DNA of 64,000 nt from Salidesulfovibrio onnuriiensis (GTDB taxonomy: Bacteria > Desulfobacterota > Desulfovibrionia > Desulfovibrionales > Desulfovibrionaceae): assembly GCF_008001235.1 (NCBI RefSeq), contig NZ_CP040751.1, positions 3,351,501 through 3,415,500 on the forward strand, read 5' to 3'. Below are positions 1 through 8,407 of the stretch, piece after piece; positions within the stretch are counted from its first letter, which is position 1, and each line of letters begins with the position of its first letter. The position numbers were made by a program, and so were the translations under genes. The notes beneath the pieces were generated by a model. That model had not been told where the DNA came from. It made no database searches and saw only the letters and a program-made list of their open reading frames with translations.

Positions 1-38
1 CCGTGCGGAACGATTTCAGCCAAGGCAGGTAACCCCGT

Positions 39-350
39 ATGCTCAGAGACATTTCCCGAAAATACTACGCCGATGAATTTGAACTGGATACCGCGGATGT
101 GGAGGATCTCATCAACGAAGCCCTGGTCACCCTGCAACGGAACATCACCGTCTTCGAAAAACTTTTTGCCGACGGCAATGACCGGGGGGCGATCCGGGAA
201 GCCGCCCATGCCATCAAGGGCAACCTGTTGAACATGGGGCTGGACGACCAGGCGCAGCTGGCGCTGGACATTGAACTGAATGCGGAAACGGACCTGGAAA
301 CGGCCCGGGAACGTTTTTCAGCCCTGAAAAAGGAACTGGAAAGATTCTAA
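39..350 (+). CDS. Free-standing histidine phosphotransfer (HPt) protein
   Basis: This 103-residue protein is almost entirely one HPt domain. The motif AHAIKG places the phospho-accepting histidine at residue 57, with the usual Lys/Gly two to four residues later and a helical, acidic sequence on both sides. HPt proteins relay phosphate between response-regulator receiver domains in multistep phosphorelays. The next gene, a REC-PAS-PAS regulator, starts 10 bases after this stop, and a hybrid histidine kinase follows, so the three genes probably form one relay. The upstream sequence CAAGGCAGGT is a plausible ribosome site. Only 38 bases precede the gene in the window, so anything further upstream is unseen. 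The domain call is secure. The partners are inferred from gene order. Confidence 0.9.
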   Translation: MLRDISRKYYADEFELDTADVEDLINEALVTLQRNITVFEKLFADGNDRGAIREAAHAIKGNLLNMGLDDQAQLALDIELNAETDLETARERFSALKKELERF

Positions 351-360
351 CGGGGAACCT

Positions 361-1617
361 ATGGAAATCACGCCGGAAATCCTTGTCGTCGACGACCAGA
401 AATTCACCCATGTGCTCATGAACAAGGCGCTCAAGGAATTGAACGTACTTGTGGCTTCGGCCTTTTCCGGCCAGGAGGCGCTCGACCTGCTGCCCGAGCA
501 CGACTTCAGCGTGGTGCTCATGGACCTGCGAATGCCCGGCATGGACGGCATTGAAACCGCCCGGCGCATCCGCAGCGCCCCCCGAACCGCGGACCTGCCC
601 ATCATTTTCATTACCGCCGCCACCGGCGACGAGGAACACGCCATGCGGGCCTATAAGCTCGGGGCCGTGGACTTCCTGTACAAGCCGGTCTCCGCGCCGG
701 TGCTCAAGTCCAAGGTTGCCGTGTTCGTGGAGCTTTTCCGCAAGCGCAAGGCCCTGCAGCAACGCAGCGAACAGTACCGGGACGTGCTCGAAGCCATTGC
801 CGAGGGGCTCATCACCGTGGACATGGACTGGAACATCGTGGAAGCCAACGACTCGGCCTGCATCCTGTTCGGGTACGGCCACGAGCACATGAAACGCATG
901 GCCCTGCCCGACCTGATGTTCAAGGAGAACGGCGACCTGCTCCAGGAAATCAACGACGCCATGGAGCACAACGTCACCTTCCAGGTGGAGGCCCAGGCCG
1001 TCCACCGCAACGGGAACATCTTCTGGGCCGAAATCCGGGGCTCCATATTCATGTACAGCGGTTCCCCGCACATCCTGGCCGTGACCCAGGACATCACCGC
1101 GCGCAAGGAAAACGAACTGGAACTGGAAGAACACCGGGTCCGTCTGGACACCCTGGTGGAACAGCGCACCGAGCAGCTCCGCCTCGCCCTGAAGGAACTC
1201 CAGGAAAGGAAGAACGGCCAACAGGCGGCCGCCGTACCGGGGGAGGCCTTCGAATGCAGGCAGGGATTCATGAACGCCCTGCCCGAACCCATGTATCTCA
1301 AGGACACCAAGGGGTTCTTCATCGGCTGCAACACGGCCTTTGCGGACCTTTTCGGCATCGCTCCGCAGGACATTGTCGGCAAGACCGCCCTGGACCTGCA
1401 CCCCTCCGACGTGGCCGCCCTGCTGCAGCAAAAGGACAGCGAGCTCCTCCAGTCCGGGGCAACGCAACAATTCTCCCTGCCGTTTTATACCCCGGACGGC
1501 GCCCGGCACCACGTGCACCTGCACCGGGCCTTGTACAGGGACACGTCCGGCCAGCCAGCGGGCATCGTCTCCGTGGTGCTGAAAACCGACGACGAACAGC
1601 AGCCCGTCTCCGCCTAA
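361..1617 (+). CDS. Response regulator with receiver and two PAS domains
   Basis: The protein has 418 residues. Residues 5-125 form a receiver domain with acidic residues near VVDDQ and the phospho-acceptor Asp55 in LMDLRMPGMDG. A PAS domain follows at about 139-250, then a short coiled coil (EQRTEQLRLALKELQE), then a second PAS domain at about 300-410. There is no DNA-binding, GGDEF, EAL or kinase output domain, so it probably acts by protein contact or as a phosphate sink within the relay. It lies 10 bases after the HPt gene and 174 bases before the hybrid kinase on the same strand. The start codon follows the sequence GGGGAACCT. The effector mechanism is unknown. Confidence 0.88.
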   Translation: MEITPEILVVDDQKFTHVLMNKALKELNVLVASAFSGQEALDLLPEHDFSVVLMDLRMPGMDGIETARRIRSAPRTADLPIIFITAATGDEEHAMRAYKLGAVDFLYKPVSAPVLKSKVAVFVELFRKRKALQQRSEQYRDVLEAIAEGLITVDMDWNIVEANDSACILFGYGHEHMKRMALPDLMFKENGDLLQEINDAMEHNVTFQVEAQAVHRNGNIFWAEIRGSIFMYSGSPHILAVTQDITARKENELELEEHRVRLDTLVEQRTEQLRLALKELQERKNGQQAAAVPGEAFECRQGFMNALPEPMYLKDTKGFFIGCNTAFADLFGIAPQDIVGKTALDLHPSDVAALLQQKDSELLQSGATQQFSLPFYTPDGARHHVHLHRALYRDTSGQPAGIVSVVLKTDDEQQPVSA

Positions 1618-1635
1618 GCTCGTCCCCATACTTCC

Positions 1636-1655
1636 CGGACGCCCGCATGCGTCCG
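1636..1655 (+). other. Hairpin after the response-regulator gene
   Basis: The sequence CGGACGC (1636-1642) pairs with GCGTCCG (1649-1655) around a six-base loop. No T-run follows, so it is not a classical terminator. It could be a processing or attenuation hairpin between the regulator and the kinase. Confidence 0.35.
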
Positions 1656-1791
1656 CACTTCCCCCGACCGAACTTGGCCTCTCCTTTCGCGCATTGGAAA
1701 AATAAACAATCAAGGCTTTTCCCGTGCCCTGTTCCATGTCATTATGATGTATCCATATTGTTGTCTGACGGAAAATCGCCAGGGAAGGGAT

Positions 1792-4083
1792 ATGACGCAC
1801 ACCGGAACTCCGGCGGAAAAAAACCGCACCCCCACATCGCTGAGCCGCAAGTTCAACCTGGCCCAGATCATCATCGTCACCATTGTGGTGGCCATCTTCA
1901 CCGTTGCCATCACCACCTTCACCATCCTGCGCATGAGCAGGCACATGAACAGCCGCCTGGACGAACTGGCCAAGCTGGCCGAGGGCACGCTGGCCACGGC
2001 CATCTGGCAGATGGACAAGCCCGCCATGGTCGGTTTTGTCGACGCCGTCTTCAAGGACCCAAACATCGTCTTCGCCCAGGTGCTCACCGATGCCGAATCC
2101 GCCGCCATCCGGGTCCGCCCGGGCCACGAGATGCACGGCATGGACTACTTCCGCCACAACGCCAACTACCGCGCCCTGACCGTGCCCCTGCACAGGTACG
2201 GGGAAGACATCGGAACCTTTGACGTGGCCTTTTCCCTGGCCCCCATGCGCAGGGAAATATACCTCAGCGCAGGCATCCATGCGGGCCTGGCCCTGGTGCT
2301 CATCCTGACCATCAGCCAGACGTCGATCATCTTCACGCGCCGCCACATATTCAACCGCCTCAGGCGGCTCGAGGAATCCGCCACATCCATTGCCGACGGC
2401 AACCTGGAAACCGACATCGACACCTCGGCCCAGGACGAGATCGGCAATCTGGCCCGCACCTTCCATGACATGCGCAATTCCATCGGCCTGCTCGTCGGCG
2501 ACCTGCGAAAGGCCAACCACAAGCTGGAAGCATACAGCACCACGCTCGAGGAACGGGTCAAGGAGCGCACCGAGGAGCTGGACGGCAAAAACCGGTCCCT
2601 GAACCAGGCGCTGCGCGAAGTGCAGAACGCCCAACACCAGGCAGAAATCGCCAACATGGCCAAGAGCCGATTCCTGGCCAGCATGAGTCATGAAATCAGG
2701 ACTCCCATGAACGCCATCCTCGGCATGGCCGACGTGCTCTGGGAAACCGAACTGGACGAAACGCAACGCAAGTACGTCAAGGTCTTCCGTTCCGCGGGCG
2801 AAAATCTCCTGGAACTGATCAACGACATCCTGGACCTTTCCAAGATCGAGGCGGGCCACATGCAGTTGGGCGACTCGGACTTCGACCTCGAGGAACTGGT
2901 GGAAAAGGCCTGCAACGTCATGCGCCCCAAGGCCGAGCAAAAGGGCCTGAAACTGACCTGCTCGGTGGCCGATGCGATCCCCCCGATCCTCCGGGGCGAC
3001 CCCATCCGGCTGCGCCAGATCCTCATCAATCTGCTGGGCAACGCCGTAAAATTCACCAAGCAGGGCGAAGTGACCCTGAACGTCGAGCACATGCAGGACC
3101 TCGAGGACGGAAGCCTGGAAATCCAGATGGAGGTGCGGGATACGGGCGTGGGCATCCCGCCCGAACAACTGCCCACCATCTTCGACTCCTTTACCCAGGC
3201 CGACGGATCCACCACCAGGGAATACGGGGGCACGGGCCTGGGCCTGGCCATCAGCCGCCAGCTCACGGAGATGATGGGCGGCAGGATATGGGCGGAAAGC
3301 AGGCCGGGACACGGCAGCACATTCTTTGCCACGGCTCGGCTGCAACGCGGCAGCGCCCCCTCGGCCCTGGCCGCCACGGCAGGCCCGATAGAAAACCCGG
3401 ACATGCCCGAACTGAGCATTCTGCTGGTGGAGGATTCCGAATACAACGCCTTTGTCATCGAAACCTATCTCAGGGACACGCCCTGTACGATGACCGTTGC
3501 GAAAAACGGCGAGCAAGGGGTGGCGGCCTTCATGGACGGCGACTTCGACCTGGTGCTCATGGACATCCAGATGCCCCTCATGGACGGCTACGAGGCCACC
3601 AGACAGATTCGCCGCTTTGAGCAGGACACCGGCAAAACACCCGTACCCATCGTGGCCCTCACGGCCTACGCCCTTTCCGGCGACGCGGACAAGAGCCTCG
3701 AGGCCGGAGCCGACCGCCACCTGCCCAAACCGGTCAGGAACGAACAACTCATGCAGGCCATACTCGAACTCTGCAGCCCGGGGGATCCCCTGCCCCATAT
3801 CAATATAGAAGTGGCCCCGAACATGAGGGAAACCGCCCGCCGTTTCATTGGGGACTGCCATGCGGCGGTGGCCGAGGCCGCGACGGCACTAAGCGGCGAG
3901 GACTTTACCGGCGCCAGCCGCATTGGCCAACGGCTGGCCAGGGAAAGCGACTCCCTGGCGCTCAACGATCTCGGCCATATCGGCACCCGGCTGCAGCAGG
4001 CTGCGGACGCGGGCGACAGCCTGCGCGGCGCGAAAGTGCTCGAGGAACTCAAAACGTATTTAAACCATATTGAAATCGCCTGA
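1792..4083 (+). CDS. Hybrid sensor histidine kinase (HAMP-HisKA-HATPase-REC, degenerate HPt tail)
   Basis: The ATG at 1792 is preferred over the in-frame ATG at 1744 because AGGGAAGGGA sits directly before it. The protein has 763 residues. Two membrane segments (about 23-45 and 160-180) flank a periplasmic sensor, followed by HAMP, a coiled coil, and HisKA with the phosphorylated His300 in [11 protein letters not shown]. HATPase_c follows with DTGVGI and [10 protein letters not shown], then a receiver with Asp591 in [11 protein letters not shown]. The last 90 or so residues align with an HPt fold (compare the free HPt gene upstream), but the phospho-accepting histidine is replaced: [10 protein letters not shown] sits where AHxxKG is expected. 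That suggests relay out of the REC domain goes through the separate HPt protein. Confidence 0.92.
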   Translation: MTHTGTPAEKNRTPTSLSRKFNLAQIIIVTIVVAIFTVAITTFTILRMSRHMNSRLDELAKLAEGTLATAIWQMDKPAMVGFVDAVFKDPNIVFAQVLTDAESAAIRVRPGHEMHGMDYFRHNANYRALTVPLHRYGEDIGTFDVAFSLAPMRREIYLSAGIHAGLALVLILTISQTSIIFTRRHIFNRLRRLEESATSIADGNLETDIDTSAQDEIGNLARTFHDMRNSIGLLVGDLRKANHKLEAYSTTLEERVKERTEELDGKNRSLNQALREVQNAQHQAEIANMAKSRFLASMSHEIRTPMNAILGMADVLWETELDETQRKYVKVFRSAGENLLELINDILDLSKIEAGHMQLGDSDFDLEELVEKACNVMRPKAEQKGLKLTCSVADAIPPILRGDPIRLRQILINLLGNAVKFTKQGEVTLNVEHMQDLEDGSLEIQMEVRDTGVGIPPEQLPTIFDSFTQADGSTTREYGGTGLGLAISRQLTEMMGGRIWAESRPGHGSTFFATARLQRGSAPSALAATAGPIENPDMPELSILLVEDSEYNAFVIETYLRDTPCTMTVAKNGEQGVAAFMDGDFDLVLMDIQMPLMDGYEATRQIRRFEQDTGKTPVPIVALTAYALSGDADKSLEAGADRHLPKPVRNEQLMQAILELCSPGDPLPHINIEVAPNMRETARRFIGDCHAAVAEAATALSGEDFTGASRIGQRLARESDSLALNDLGHIGTRLQQAADAGDSLRGAKVLEELKTYLNHIEIA

Positions 4084-4248
4084 TTTTGAATCCGCCTTGA
4101 TTTTTTCTCTCATTCGGTAATATCCTGTCGGCAATAGGAAATTCCATCACACGAGAATGCCCCGACCCTTTTCAAGGCCGTTCGTCACGTCCCATGCCCC
4201 TCCGGGCGGCACGGAACATTGTGGATGGCCGCAACAACGGAGACACCT

Positions 4249-4749
4249 ATGAAGCAAGGCTACCTATGCTGGGCGCACGGGCTGGACGCCCAACCCTGGG
4301 GGGAAAAGAGCAAGGCCATGGCCGAGACGGCCAAAGATATGGGCCTGGAACTGGACGCACCGGACTTCCGGGGCATGACCGACCCGGACCAGCGGGTGGA
4401 AAAGCTCCTGGGTCACATCAAGGGCAAAAAGGGCCCCATCGTCCTGGCCGGTTCCAGCATGGGCGGCTACGTCTGCGCGGCCGCGGCGCAGGAAGTGGAG
4501 GTCGCCGGGCTGTTCCTGGTGGCTCCGGCCTTCTACCTGCCCGGGTACCAGCAACACGTCTTCTTCAACCTGCCTGAAACCATCAAGGTGGTGCACGGCT
4601 GGAAGGACGTGGTGGTTCCGGTGGAAAATTCCATTCGTTTCGCCAAGCTGCACAACGCGGCCCTGCACATCCTGCCCGGAGACCACCGCCTGGGAGGGCT
4701 GGCTTCGGAAGTGGCCTTCCTGTTTTCCGGGTTCCTGAACTCGCTCTGA
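4249..4749 (+). CDS. Small alpha/beta-fold hydrolase
   Basis: The ATG at 4249 is chosen because CGGAGA lies six bases before it. This gives 166 residues beginning MKQGYLCWAHG. The nucleophile elbow is GSSMGG with Ser70. A late Asp in HGWKDVVVP and a His in PGDHRLGG complete a likely catalytic triad. The size and the HGLDAQPWG opening resemble compact YqiA/RBBP9-like serine hydrolases, which act on esters in the cytoplasm. There is no signal peptide. It is a single gene ended by a strong hairpin terminator. Substrate is unknown. Confidence 0.85.
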   Translation: MKQGYLCWAHGLDAQPWGEKSKAMAETAKDMGLELDAPDFRGMTDPDQRVEKLLGHIKGKKGPIVLAGSSMGGYVCAAAAQEVEVAGLFLVAPAFYLPGYQQHVFFNLPETIKVVHGWKDVVVPVENSIRFAKLHNAALHILPGDHRLGGLASEVAFLFSGFLNSL

Positions 4750-4768
4750 GGACTTTCAACAACCAGGG

Positions 4769-4810
4769 GCCGCAGACGGAATTTTCAACATCCCGTCTGC
4801 GGCTCTTTTC
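4769..4810 (+). terminator. Rho-independent terminator after the hydrolase gene
   Basis: An 11-bp perfect stem, GCCGCAGACGG (4769-4779) with CCGTCTGCGGC (4793-4803), is followed by TCTTTTCC. Confidence 0.8.
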
Positions 4811-4954
4811 CATTTCCGCGCCGTACTCCCGGACCTTTTAGCTGCGTTATAATTATCCACATAAAACCAGCCTCTCTGTTCCTAAAGACAATAATCCACC
4901 GCCATGTTTGCACATCCGTCACAGGATTGCCGACCACTTTTTTCTTTATATTCG

Positions 4955-4990
4955 TTGACGCAAATTCCAAAATTCCATTAGTATTGGAAT
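4955..4990 (+). promoter_or_regulatory. Promoter overlapped by an ATTCCA/TGGAAT operator-like repeat
   Basis: TTGACG (4955-4960) and TAGTAT (4979-4984) are spaced 18 bases apart, as in a sigma-70 promoter. ATTCCA occurs as a direct repeat at 4964-4969 and 4972-4977, and the second copy forms a dyad with TGGAAT at 4985-4990 that spans the -10 element. This layout suits a repressor site, possibly for autoregulation by the CII-like protein just downstream. The binding protein is not known. Confidence 0.5.
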
Positions 4991-5026
4991 AAGCCTCAAA
5001 TTTTCAACACGTGGAGGGTGGACAGT

Positions 5027-5344
5027 ATGTTTGAAAAGAGCCTCACGAAGAAAATGCAGGATGTGGTACTGGAAGGCAAAATGCCGGCCAAGGAAGTTTG
5101 TTCAAAGATCAAAAAGCCTTATTCGACCCTGCTCCGCGAACTGAATCCCTTTGATTCCCATGCGAAGCTCGGGGCGGAAACCCTGTTCGACATCGTCAAG
5201 GCGACGCGCAACGTCTCGGTGCTGGAATTCATGGCCGGGGAACTCGGCTATACGCTGCAACCCTGCCAGCGTCCCGCCCGCACCGCCAAGCGCAATGCAA
5301 CCGCAGTGGGCGAAAAGCGCGCCGCAATGCATGCGTCCCTGTAA
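5027..5344 (+). CDS. Phage regulatory CII-like (CP76 family) small DNA-binding protein
   Basis: The ATG at 5027 is used because GGAGGGTG ends nine bases before it. The in-frame GTG at 5018 abuts the ribosome site. The product is 105 residues. An N-terminal helix-turn-helix-like stretch is followed by the block STLLRELNPFD and KLGAETLFDIVKATRN, typical of the CII/CP76 family of phage P2-like regulators. The basic C-terminal tail is unrelated. No phage structural, integrase or lysis gene is near, so this looks like a domesticated host regulator. It is monocistronic, with its own promoter and a strong terminator. Family assignment is by motif pattern only. Confidence 0.72.
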   Translation: MFEKSLTKKMQDVVLEGKMPAKEVCSKIKKPYSTLLRELNPFDSHAKLGAETLFDIVKATRNVSVLEFMAGELGYTLQPCQRPARTAKRNATAVGEKRAAMHASL

Positions 5345-5369
5345 GGGTTTCGACCTGTTTTTTTGGAGA

Positions 5370-5416
5370 ACGAAATAATGGGCAGGCTTTGACTTTGCCC
5401 ATTGTTTCGTTTTATT
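5370..5416 (+). terminator. Rho-independent terminator after the CII-like gene
   Basis: A long stem pairs ACGAAA-TA-ATGGGCA with TGCCCAT-TG-TTTCGT around a short loop and ends in TTTATT. It isolates the CII-like gene from the aldolase-like gene. Confidence 0.8.
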
Positions 5417-5459
5417 GGGCGTGCACCGATCATACTTATCACTTCAGGAGGAAAGGGCT

Positions 5460-6728
5460 ATGTCCCAGAATAAATTCGAACAGGCCTTGGCCGTCGGTCG
5501 CCCGCCGAACGTCGTCAAGAATTTCCCCAATTCCAAAGCACTGATCGTCAGCGGCAAGGTCATCGACCGCGCCTGCCTGGCAAAAGGCAAATGCATGACC
5601 ATTGCGGCAAACGGCCGCAACCTCTTCATTGTCGAGGGAACGCTCAAGGCCGCCCAACGGGCCAATGCAGCCGTCATCCTCGAGATCGCCCGCAGCGAAT
5701 CCACCTACTGCCCCACCACCATGTGGAACCTGGCGCGTCGGGTGGACTACCTCTGCAACAAGCTGGGCATCACCGTGCCGGTGGCCATCCACGCCGACCA
5801 TTACTTCATCAAGAAGTGGGAAGACGTGGCCGAGGCCAAGGCCGAGATTCCCTCCCTGTTCGACAGCGGCGTCACCTCCATTGCGGTGGACGCCTCGCAC
5901 ATGCCGGACGACAGCAACCTGCTGGCCAACATCGAGCTCTCCCCGGTCATTCCGTCCTGGGCCGGTTATGAAACCGAAATCGGCGAGATCAAGGGCAAGT
6001 TCGGCCTGTCCACCCCGGTGGAAGCCAAATTCCTGATCCAGGGTCTCAACGCCCACGGCCTGTGCCCGGACTGGATCGCCCTGAACAACGGCACCACCCA
6101 CGGCATCGAAGCCTCGGGCGAAGGCATCCAGGTGGCCCTGACCGCCGAAATCCACGAAGCCCTGCAGCCCTACGGCACCTCCGGCGCACAGCACGGCACC
6201 TCGGGCAACGACTCCCAGCGTCTGCGCGAAATCGCAGCCAAGACCCACACCACCAAGGCCAACGTCGCCACGGCCCTGCAGATGGTCGGCTGGGGCGTCA
6301 AGGTCAACGACTTCGGCAATGCCATCCTCACCGAGGACGGCAAGTTCGACAAGGTCCCCGGCAAGGGACTCAGCGAGGAACTCTGGGCCGAAATGACCGG
6401 CTGGGCCGATGAAAACGGCATCACCGGCGGCAACTACAAGAAACTCAACCTGCCCTTCGAACGTCGCTGGCAGGGTGAAAGCGCGGAAGTGCGCGAACGC
6501 ATGGCCAAAGAGGTGGAAGACTTCGTCTACAACCTGCTCGTCAACGTGTTCAACGCCGAAAACACCGCAGACTACGCATACGACCTGCTCATCGAAGCCG
6601 GTTCCTACGATCTCGGCCCCAAGACCGAACGTTTTGAAGACCCGGCCGAGTGGACCGAGGAAAAGATCCGCGCCCGCGCCAAGGAAATGGACACGGACAA
6701 GGGTCCGTCCGGCGACTGGGACGACTAG
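5460..6728 (+). CDS. Class II fructose-bisphosphate aldolase family protein
   Basis: The ATG at 5460 follows AGGAGGAAAGGG and is preferred to the in-frame GTG-type start at 5415. The protein has 422 residues with no signal peptide. Class II aldolase features include a TIM-barrel-like opening, His111 and His114 in AIHADHY (equivalent to the zinc-site HxDH), and the glycine-rich GTSGAQHGTSG and ALNNGTTHG blocks. The family cleaves fructose 1,6-bisphosphate or tagatose bisphosphate to triose phosphates using zinc. It is longer than the usual 280-360 residues, with an acidic C-terminal extension, so it belongs to a divergent subgroup and its exact substrate is uncertain. It is monocistronic. Confidence 0.8.
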   Translation: MSQNKFEQALAVGRPPNVVKNFPNSKALIVSGKVIDRACLAKGKCMTIAANGRNLFIVEGTLKAAQRANAAVILEIARSESTYCPTTMWNLARRVDYLCNKLGITVPVAIHADHYFIKKWEDVAEAKAEIPSLFDSGVTSIAVDASHMPDDSNLLANIELSPVIPSWAGYETEIGEIKGKFGLSTPVEAKFLIQGLNAHGLCPDWIALNNGTTHGIEASGEGIQVALTAEIHEALQPYGTSGAQHGTSGNDSQRLREIAAKTHTTKANVATALQMVGWGVKVNDFGNAILTEDGKFDKVPGKGLSEELWAEMTGWADENGITGGNYKKLNLPFERRWQGESAEVRERMAKEVEDFVYNLLVNVFNAENTADYAYDLLIEAGSYDLGPKTERFEDPAEWTEEKIRARAKEMDTDKGPSGDWDD

Positions 6729-6754
6729 AAACTTCCCGGCGCAGTATAGACACG

Positions 6755-6787
6755 AACGCCCGAGGTGCATGCCTCGGGCGTTTTTTG
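6755..6787 (+). terminator. Rho-independent terminator after the aldolase-like gene
   Basis: AACGCCCGAGG and CCTCGGGCGTT form a perfect stem around TGCATG, followed by a T-run. Confidence 0.85.
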
Positions 6788-6907
6788 TTGCAATTTTCTG
6801 CACATGCTTGTCCTGTGGCCGGAGCTGCAGGAAACTTTTCCGATTCAGACCGGCTTTCCGGTCGTCACAGGTTCGTTTCAGAGGCATTGATAAATTTCCT
6901 TAAGGTT

Positions 6908-6970
6908 TTGCAAAACATCCCGCACGCATGTAATAAGTGTATGAGGTGGATCCGGAAATTCCGGTCCACC
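6908..6970 (+). promoter_or_regulatory. Possible promoter and 5' hairpin of the DUF4139 gene
   Basis: TTGCAA (6908-6913) and TAATAA (6931-6936) are 17 bases apart, a weak sigma-70-like pair. Directly after it GGTGGATCCGGAA and TTCCGGTCCACC form a near-perfect stem (about 6945-6970) that would sit in the leader. Confidence 0.35.
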
Positions 6971-6996
6971 GCATGCAATCACTCCATGGAGGACAA

Positions 6997-8391
6997 ATGA
7001 ACTACCTGAAATTCATATTCTTTATCGCACTCTCCCTCGCGATCTCCCCTGCTCTCGCCAGCGCGGCCGGCAAATCCCTGACCGTGACCATCTACAACAA
7101 CGACCGGGCCCTGATAAACGAGGTCCGGCCCATGGAACTGCCCAAGGGGCAGGAACGCGTGGAATTCCTGGGCGTGCCCGAAACCGTGGAGCCCCAATCC
7201 CTGCGCGTGACCTCCAAAACATCGCCCAAGAACTTCCGCGTTCTGGACATGAACTACGAATACGACCTCGTGGGCACCAAGACCCTGCTGGACCGCTACG
7301 TGGGCAAGCAGCTCACCGTGGTGCTGCCCGATCCATCGGACGCCACGGCCCGCATGCTCAAGCAGGCAACGCTCATCGCCAACAACGACCGGCCCGTTTT
7401 CCAGGTGGGCAATGAAATCTATGTGGGCGACTACGAGGCCGTACTGCTGCCCAGCCTGCCCCAGGGGCTGCGGGCCAAGCCCGCCCTGGTCTGGCTGGTG
7501 GACAACAACGGCCCGGCCAAGCAGGACATCGAGGTTTCCTATCTGGCCCGGGGCATGGGCTGGCGGGCGGACTACGTGCTCAAGGTCGACCGCGACAACA
7601 AGGACGCGGGCCTGTCCGGATGGGTGACCCTGACCAACAACTCGGGCATGGCCTTTGAAAAGGCGGCCCTCAAGCTGGTGGCCGGGGATGTCCATGAAGC
7701 GCCGCAACCCGCTCCCACCTACCGGGGCAAGGCATTGATGATGGAAGCCGCCATGGGCGACGGCATGCAGCAGGAGGAATTCTTCGAATACCACCTCTAC
7801 AGCCTGGACCGCCCGGTGGACATCGCCAACAAGCAGATCAAGCAGGTCAGCCTGCTTCAGGCCCCCAAGATCAAGGTGGAAAAGGAACTGGTTTGCGAAT
7901 ACCACGCCGGCGGCAACCAGAAGCAGAAGGCGAAACCGCCCGTGAACGTGCTCCTCAAGCTCAGGAACGACAAGCAGTCCGGCCTGGGCATGCCCCTGCC
8001 CGAAGGCGTTGTGCGCGCCTATCAGGAAAGCTCGGACGGCAGCGTGCTGCTCATCGGCGAGGACCGCATCCAGCACACCCCCAAGGGCGAGGAAATATCC
8101 CTGACCATGGGCAAGGCCTTTGACGTCACCGTGGAGCGCATCCAGACCGCATACCAGAAGATCAGCAAGAATTCCTACAAGATGTCCTGGAAGATCGAAG
8201 TACGCAACGGATCGGACAAGCCCGGCACCATCCTGCTCAGGGATACGCTTCCGGGCCAGTGGAAAGTGACCAGGGCCAGCCGGAAGTACACCAAGATAGG
8301 CTCGGCAGGCATCGAATTCACGGTACAGGCCCCGCCCTCCCATGACGGCAAGGGCACGGTGATCACCTACGAGGCGGAAATCACGTATTAG
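6997..8391 (+). CDS. Exported DUF4139 domain-containing protein
   Basis: The ATG at 6997 is used because TGGAGGACAA precedes it. The 464-residue product begins with a signal peptide (hydrophobic core FIFFIALSLAI, cleavage near ASAAG). The rest matches the DUF4139 architecture: an N-terminal beta domain (VTIYNNDRALINEVR) and a long beta-rich C-terminal region with WRADYVLKVD and a late IEVRNGSDKPGTILLRD block. Family members are periplasmic or surface proteins of unknown function, some related to the mucoidy inhibitor MuiA. The gene runs the same way as the HAD/GH65 pair, with only 16 bases before the next start, so it may be co-transcribed with them. No function is assigned. Confidence 0.85.
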   Translation: MNYLKFIFFIALSLAISPALASAAGKSLTVTIYNNDRALINEVRPMELPKGQERVEFLGVPETVEPQSLRVTSKTSPKNFRVLDMNYEYDLVGTKTLLDRYVGKQLTVVLPDPSDATARMLKQATLIANNDRPVFQVGNEIYVGDYEAVLLPSLPQGLRAKPALVWLVDNNGPAKQDIEVSYLARGMGWRADYVLKVDRDNKDAGLSGWVTLTNNSGMAFEKAALKLVAGDVHEAPQPAPTYRGKALMMEAAMGDGMQQEEFFEYHLYSLDRPVDIANKQIKQVSLLQAPKIKVEKELVCEYHAGGNQKQKAKPPVNVLLKLRNDKQSGLGMPLPEGVVRAYQESSDGSVLLIGEDRIQHTPKGEEISLTMGKAFDVTVERIQTAYQKISKNSYKMSWKIEVRNGSDKPGTILLRDTLPGQWKVTRASRKYTKIGSAGIEFTVQAPPSHDGKGTVITYEAEITY

Positions 8392-8407
8392 CAGCTCAGG
8401 AGGCAGC

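Noticed and set aside
214-3861. 1215-residue minus-strand open frame
   Set aside because: It is antisense to the response regulator and hybrid kinase. Long antisense frames are expected in GC-rich codon-biased DNA. It has no recognisable domains and no ribosome site.
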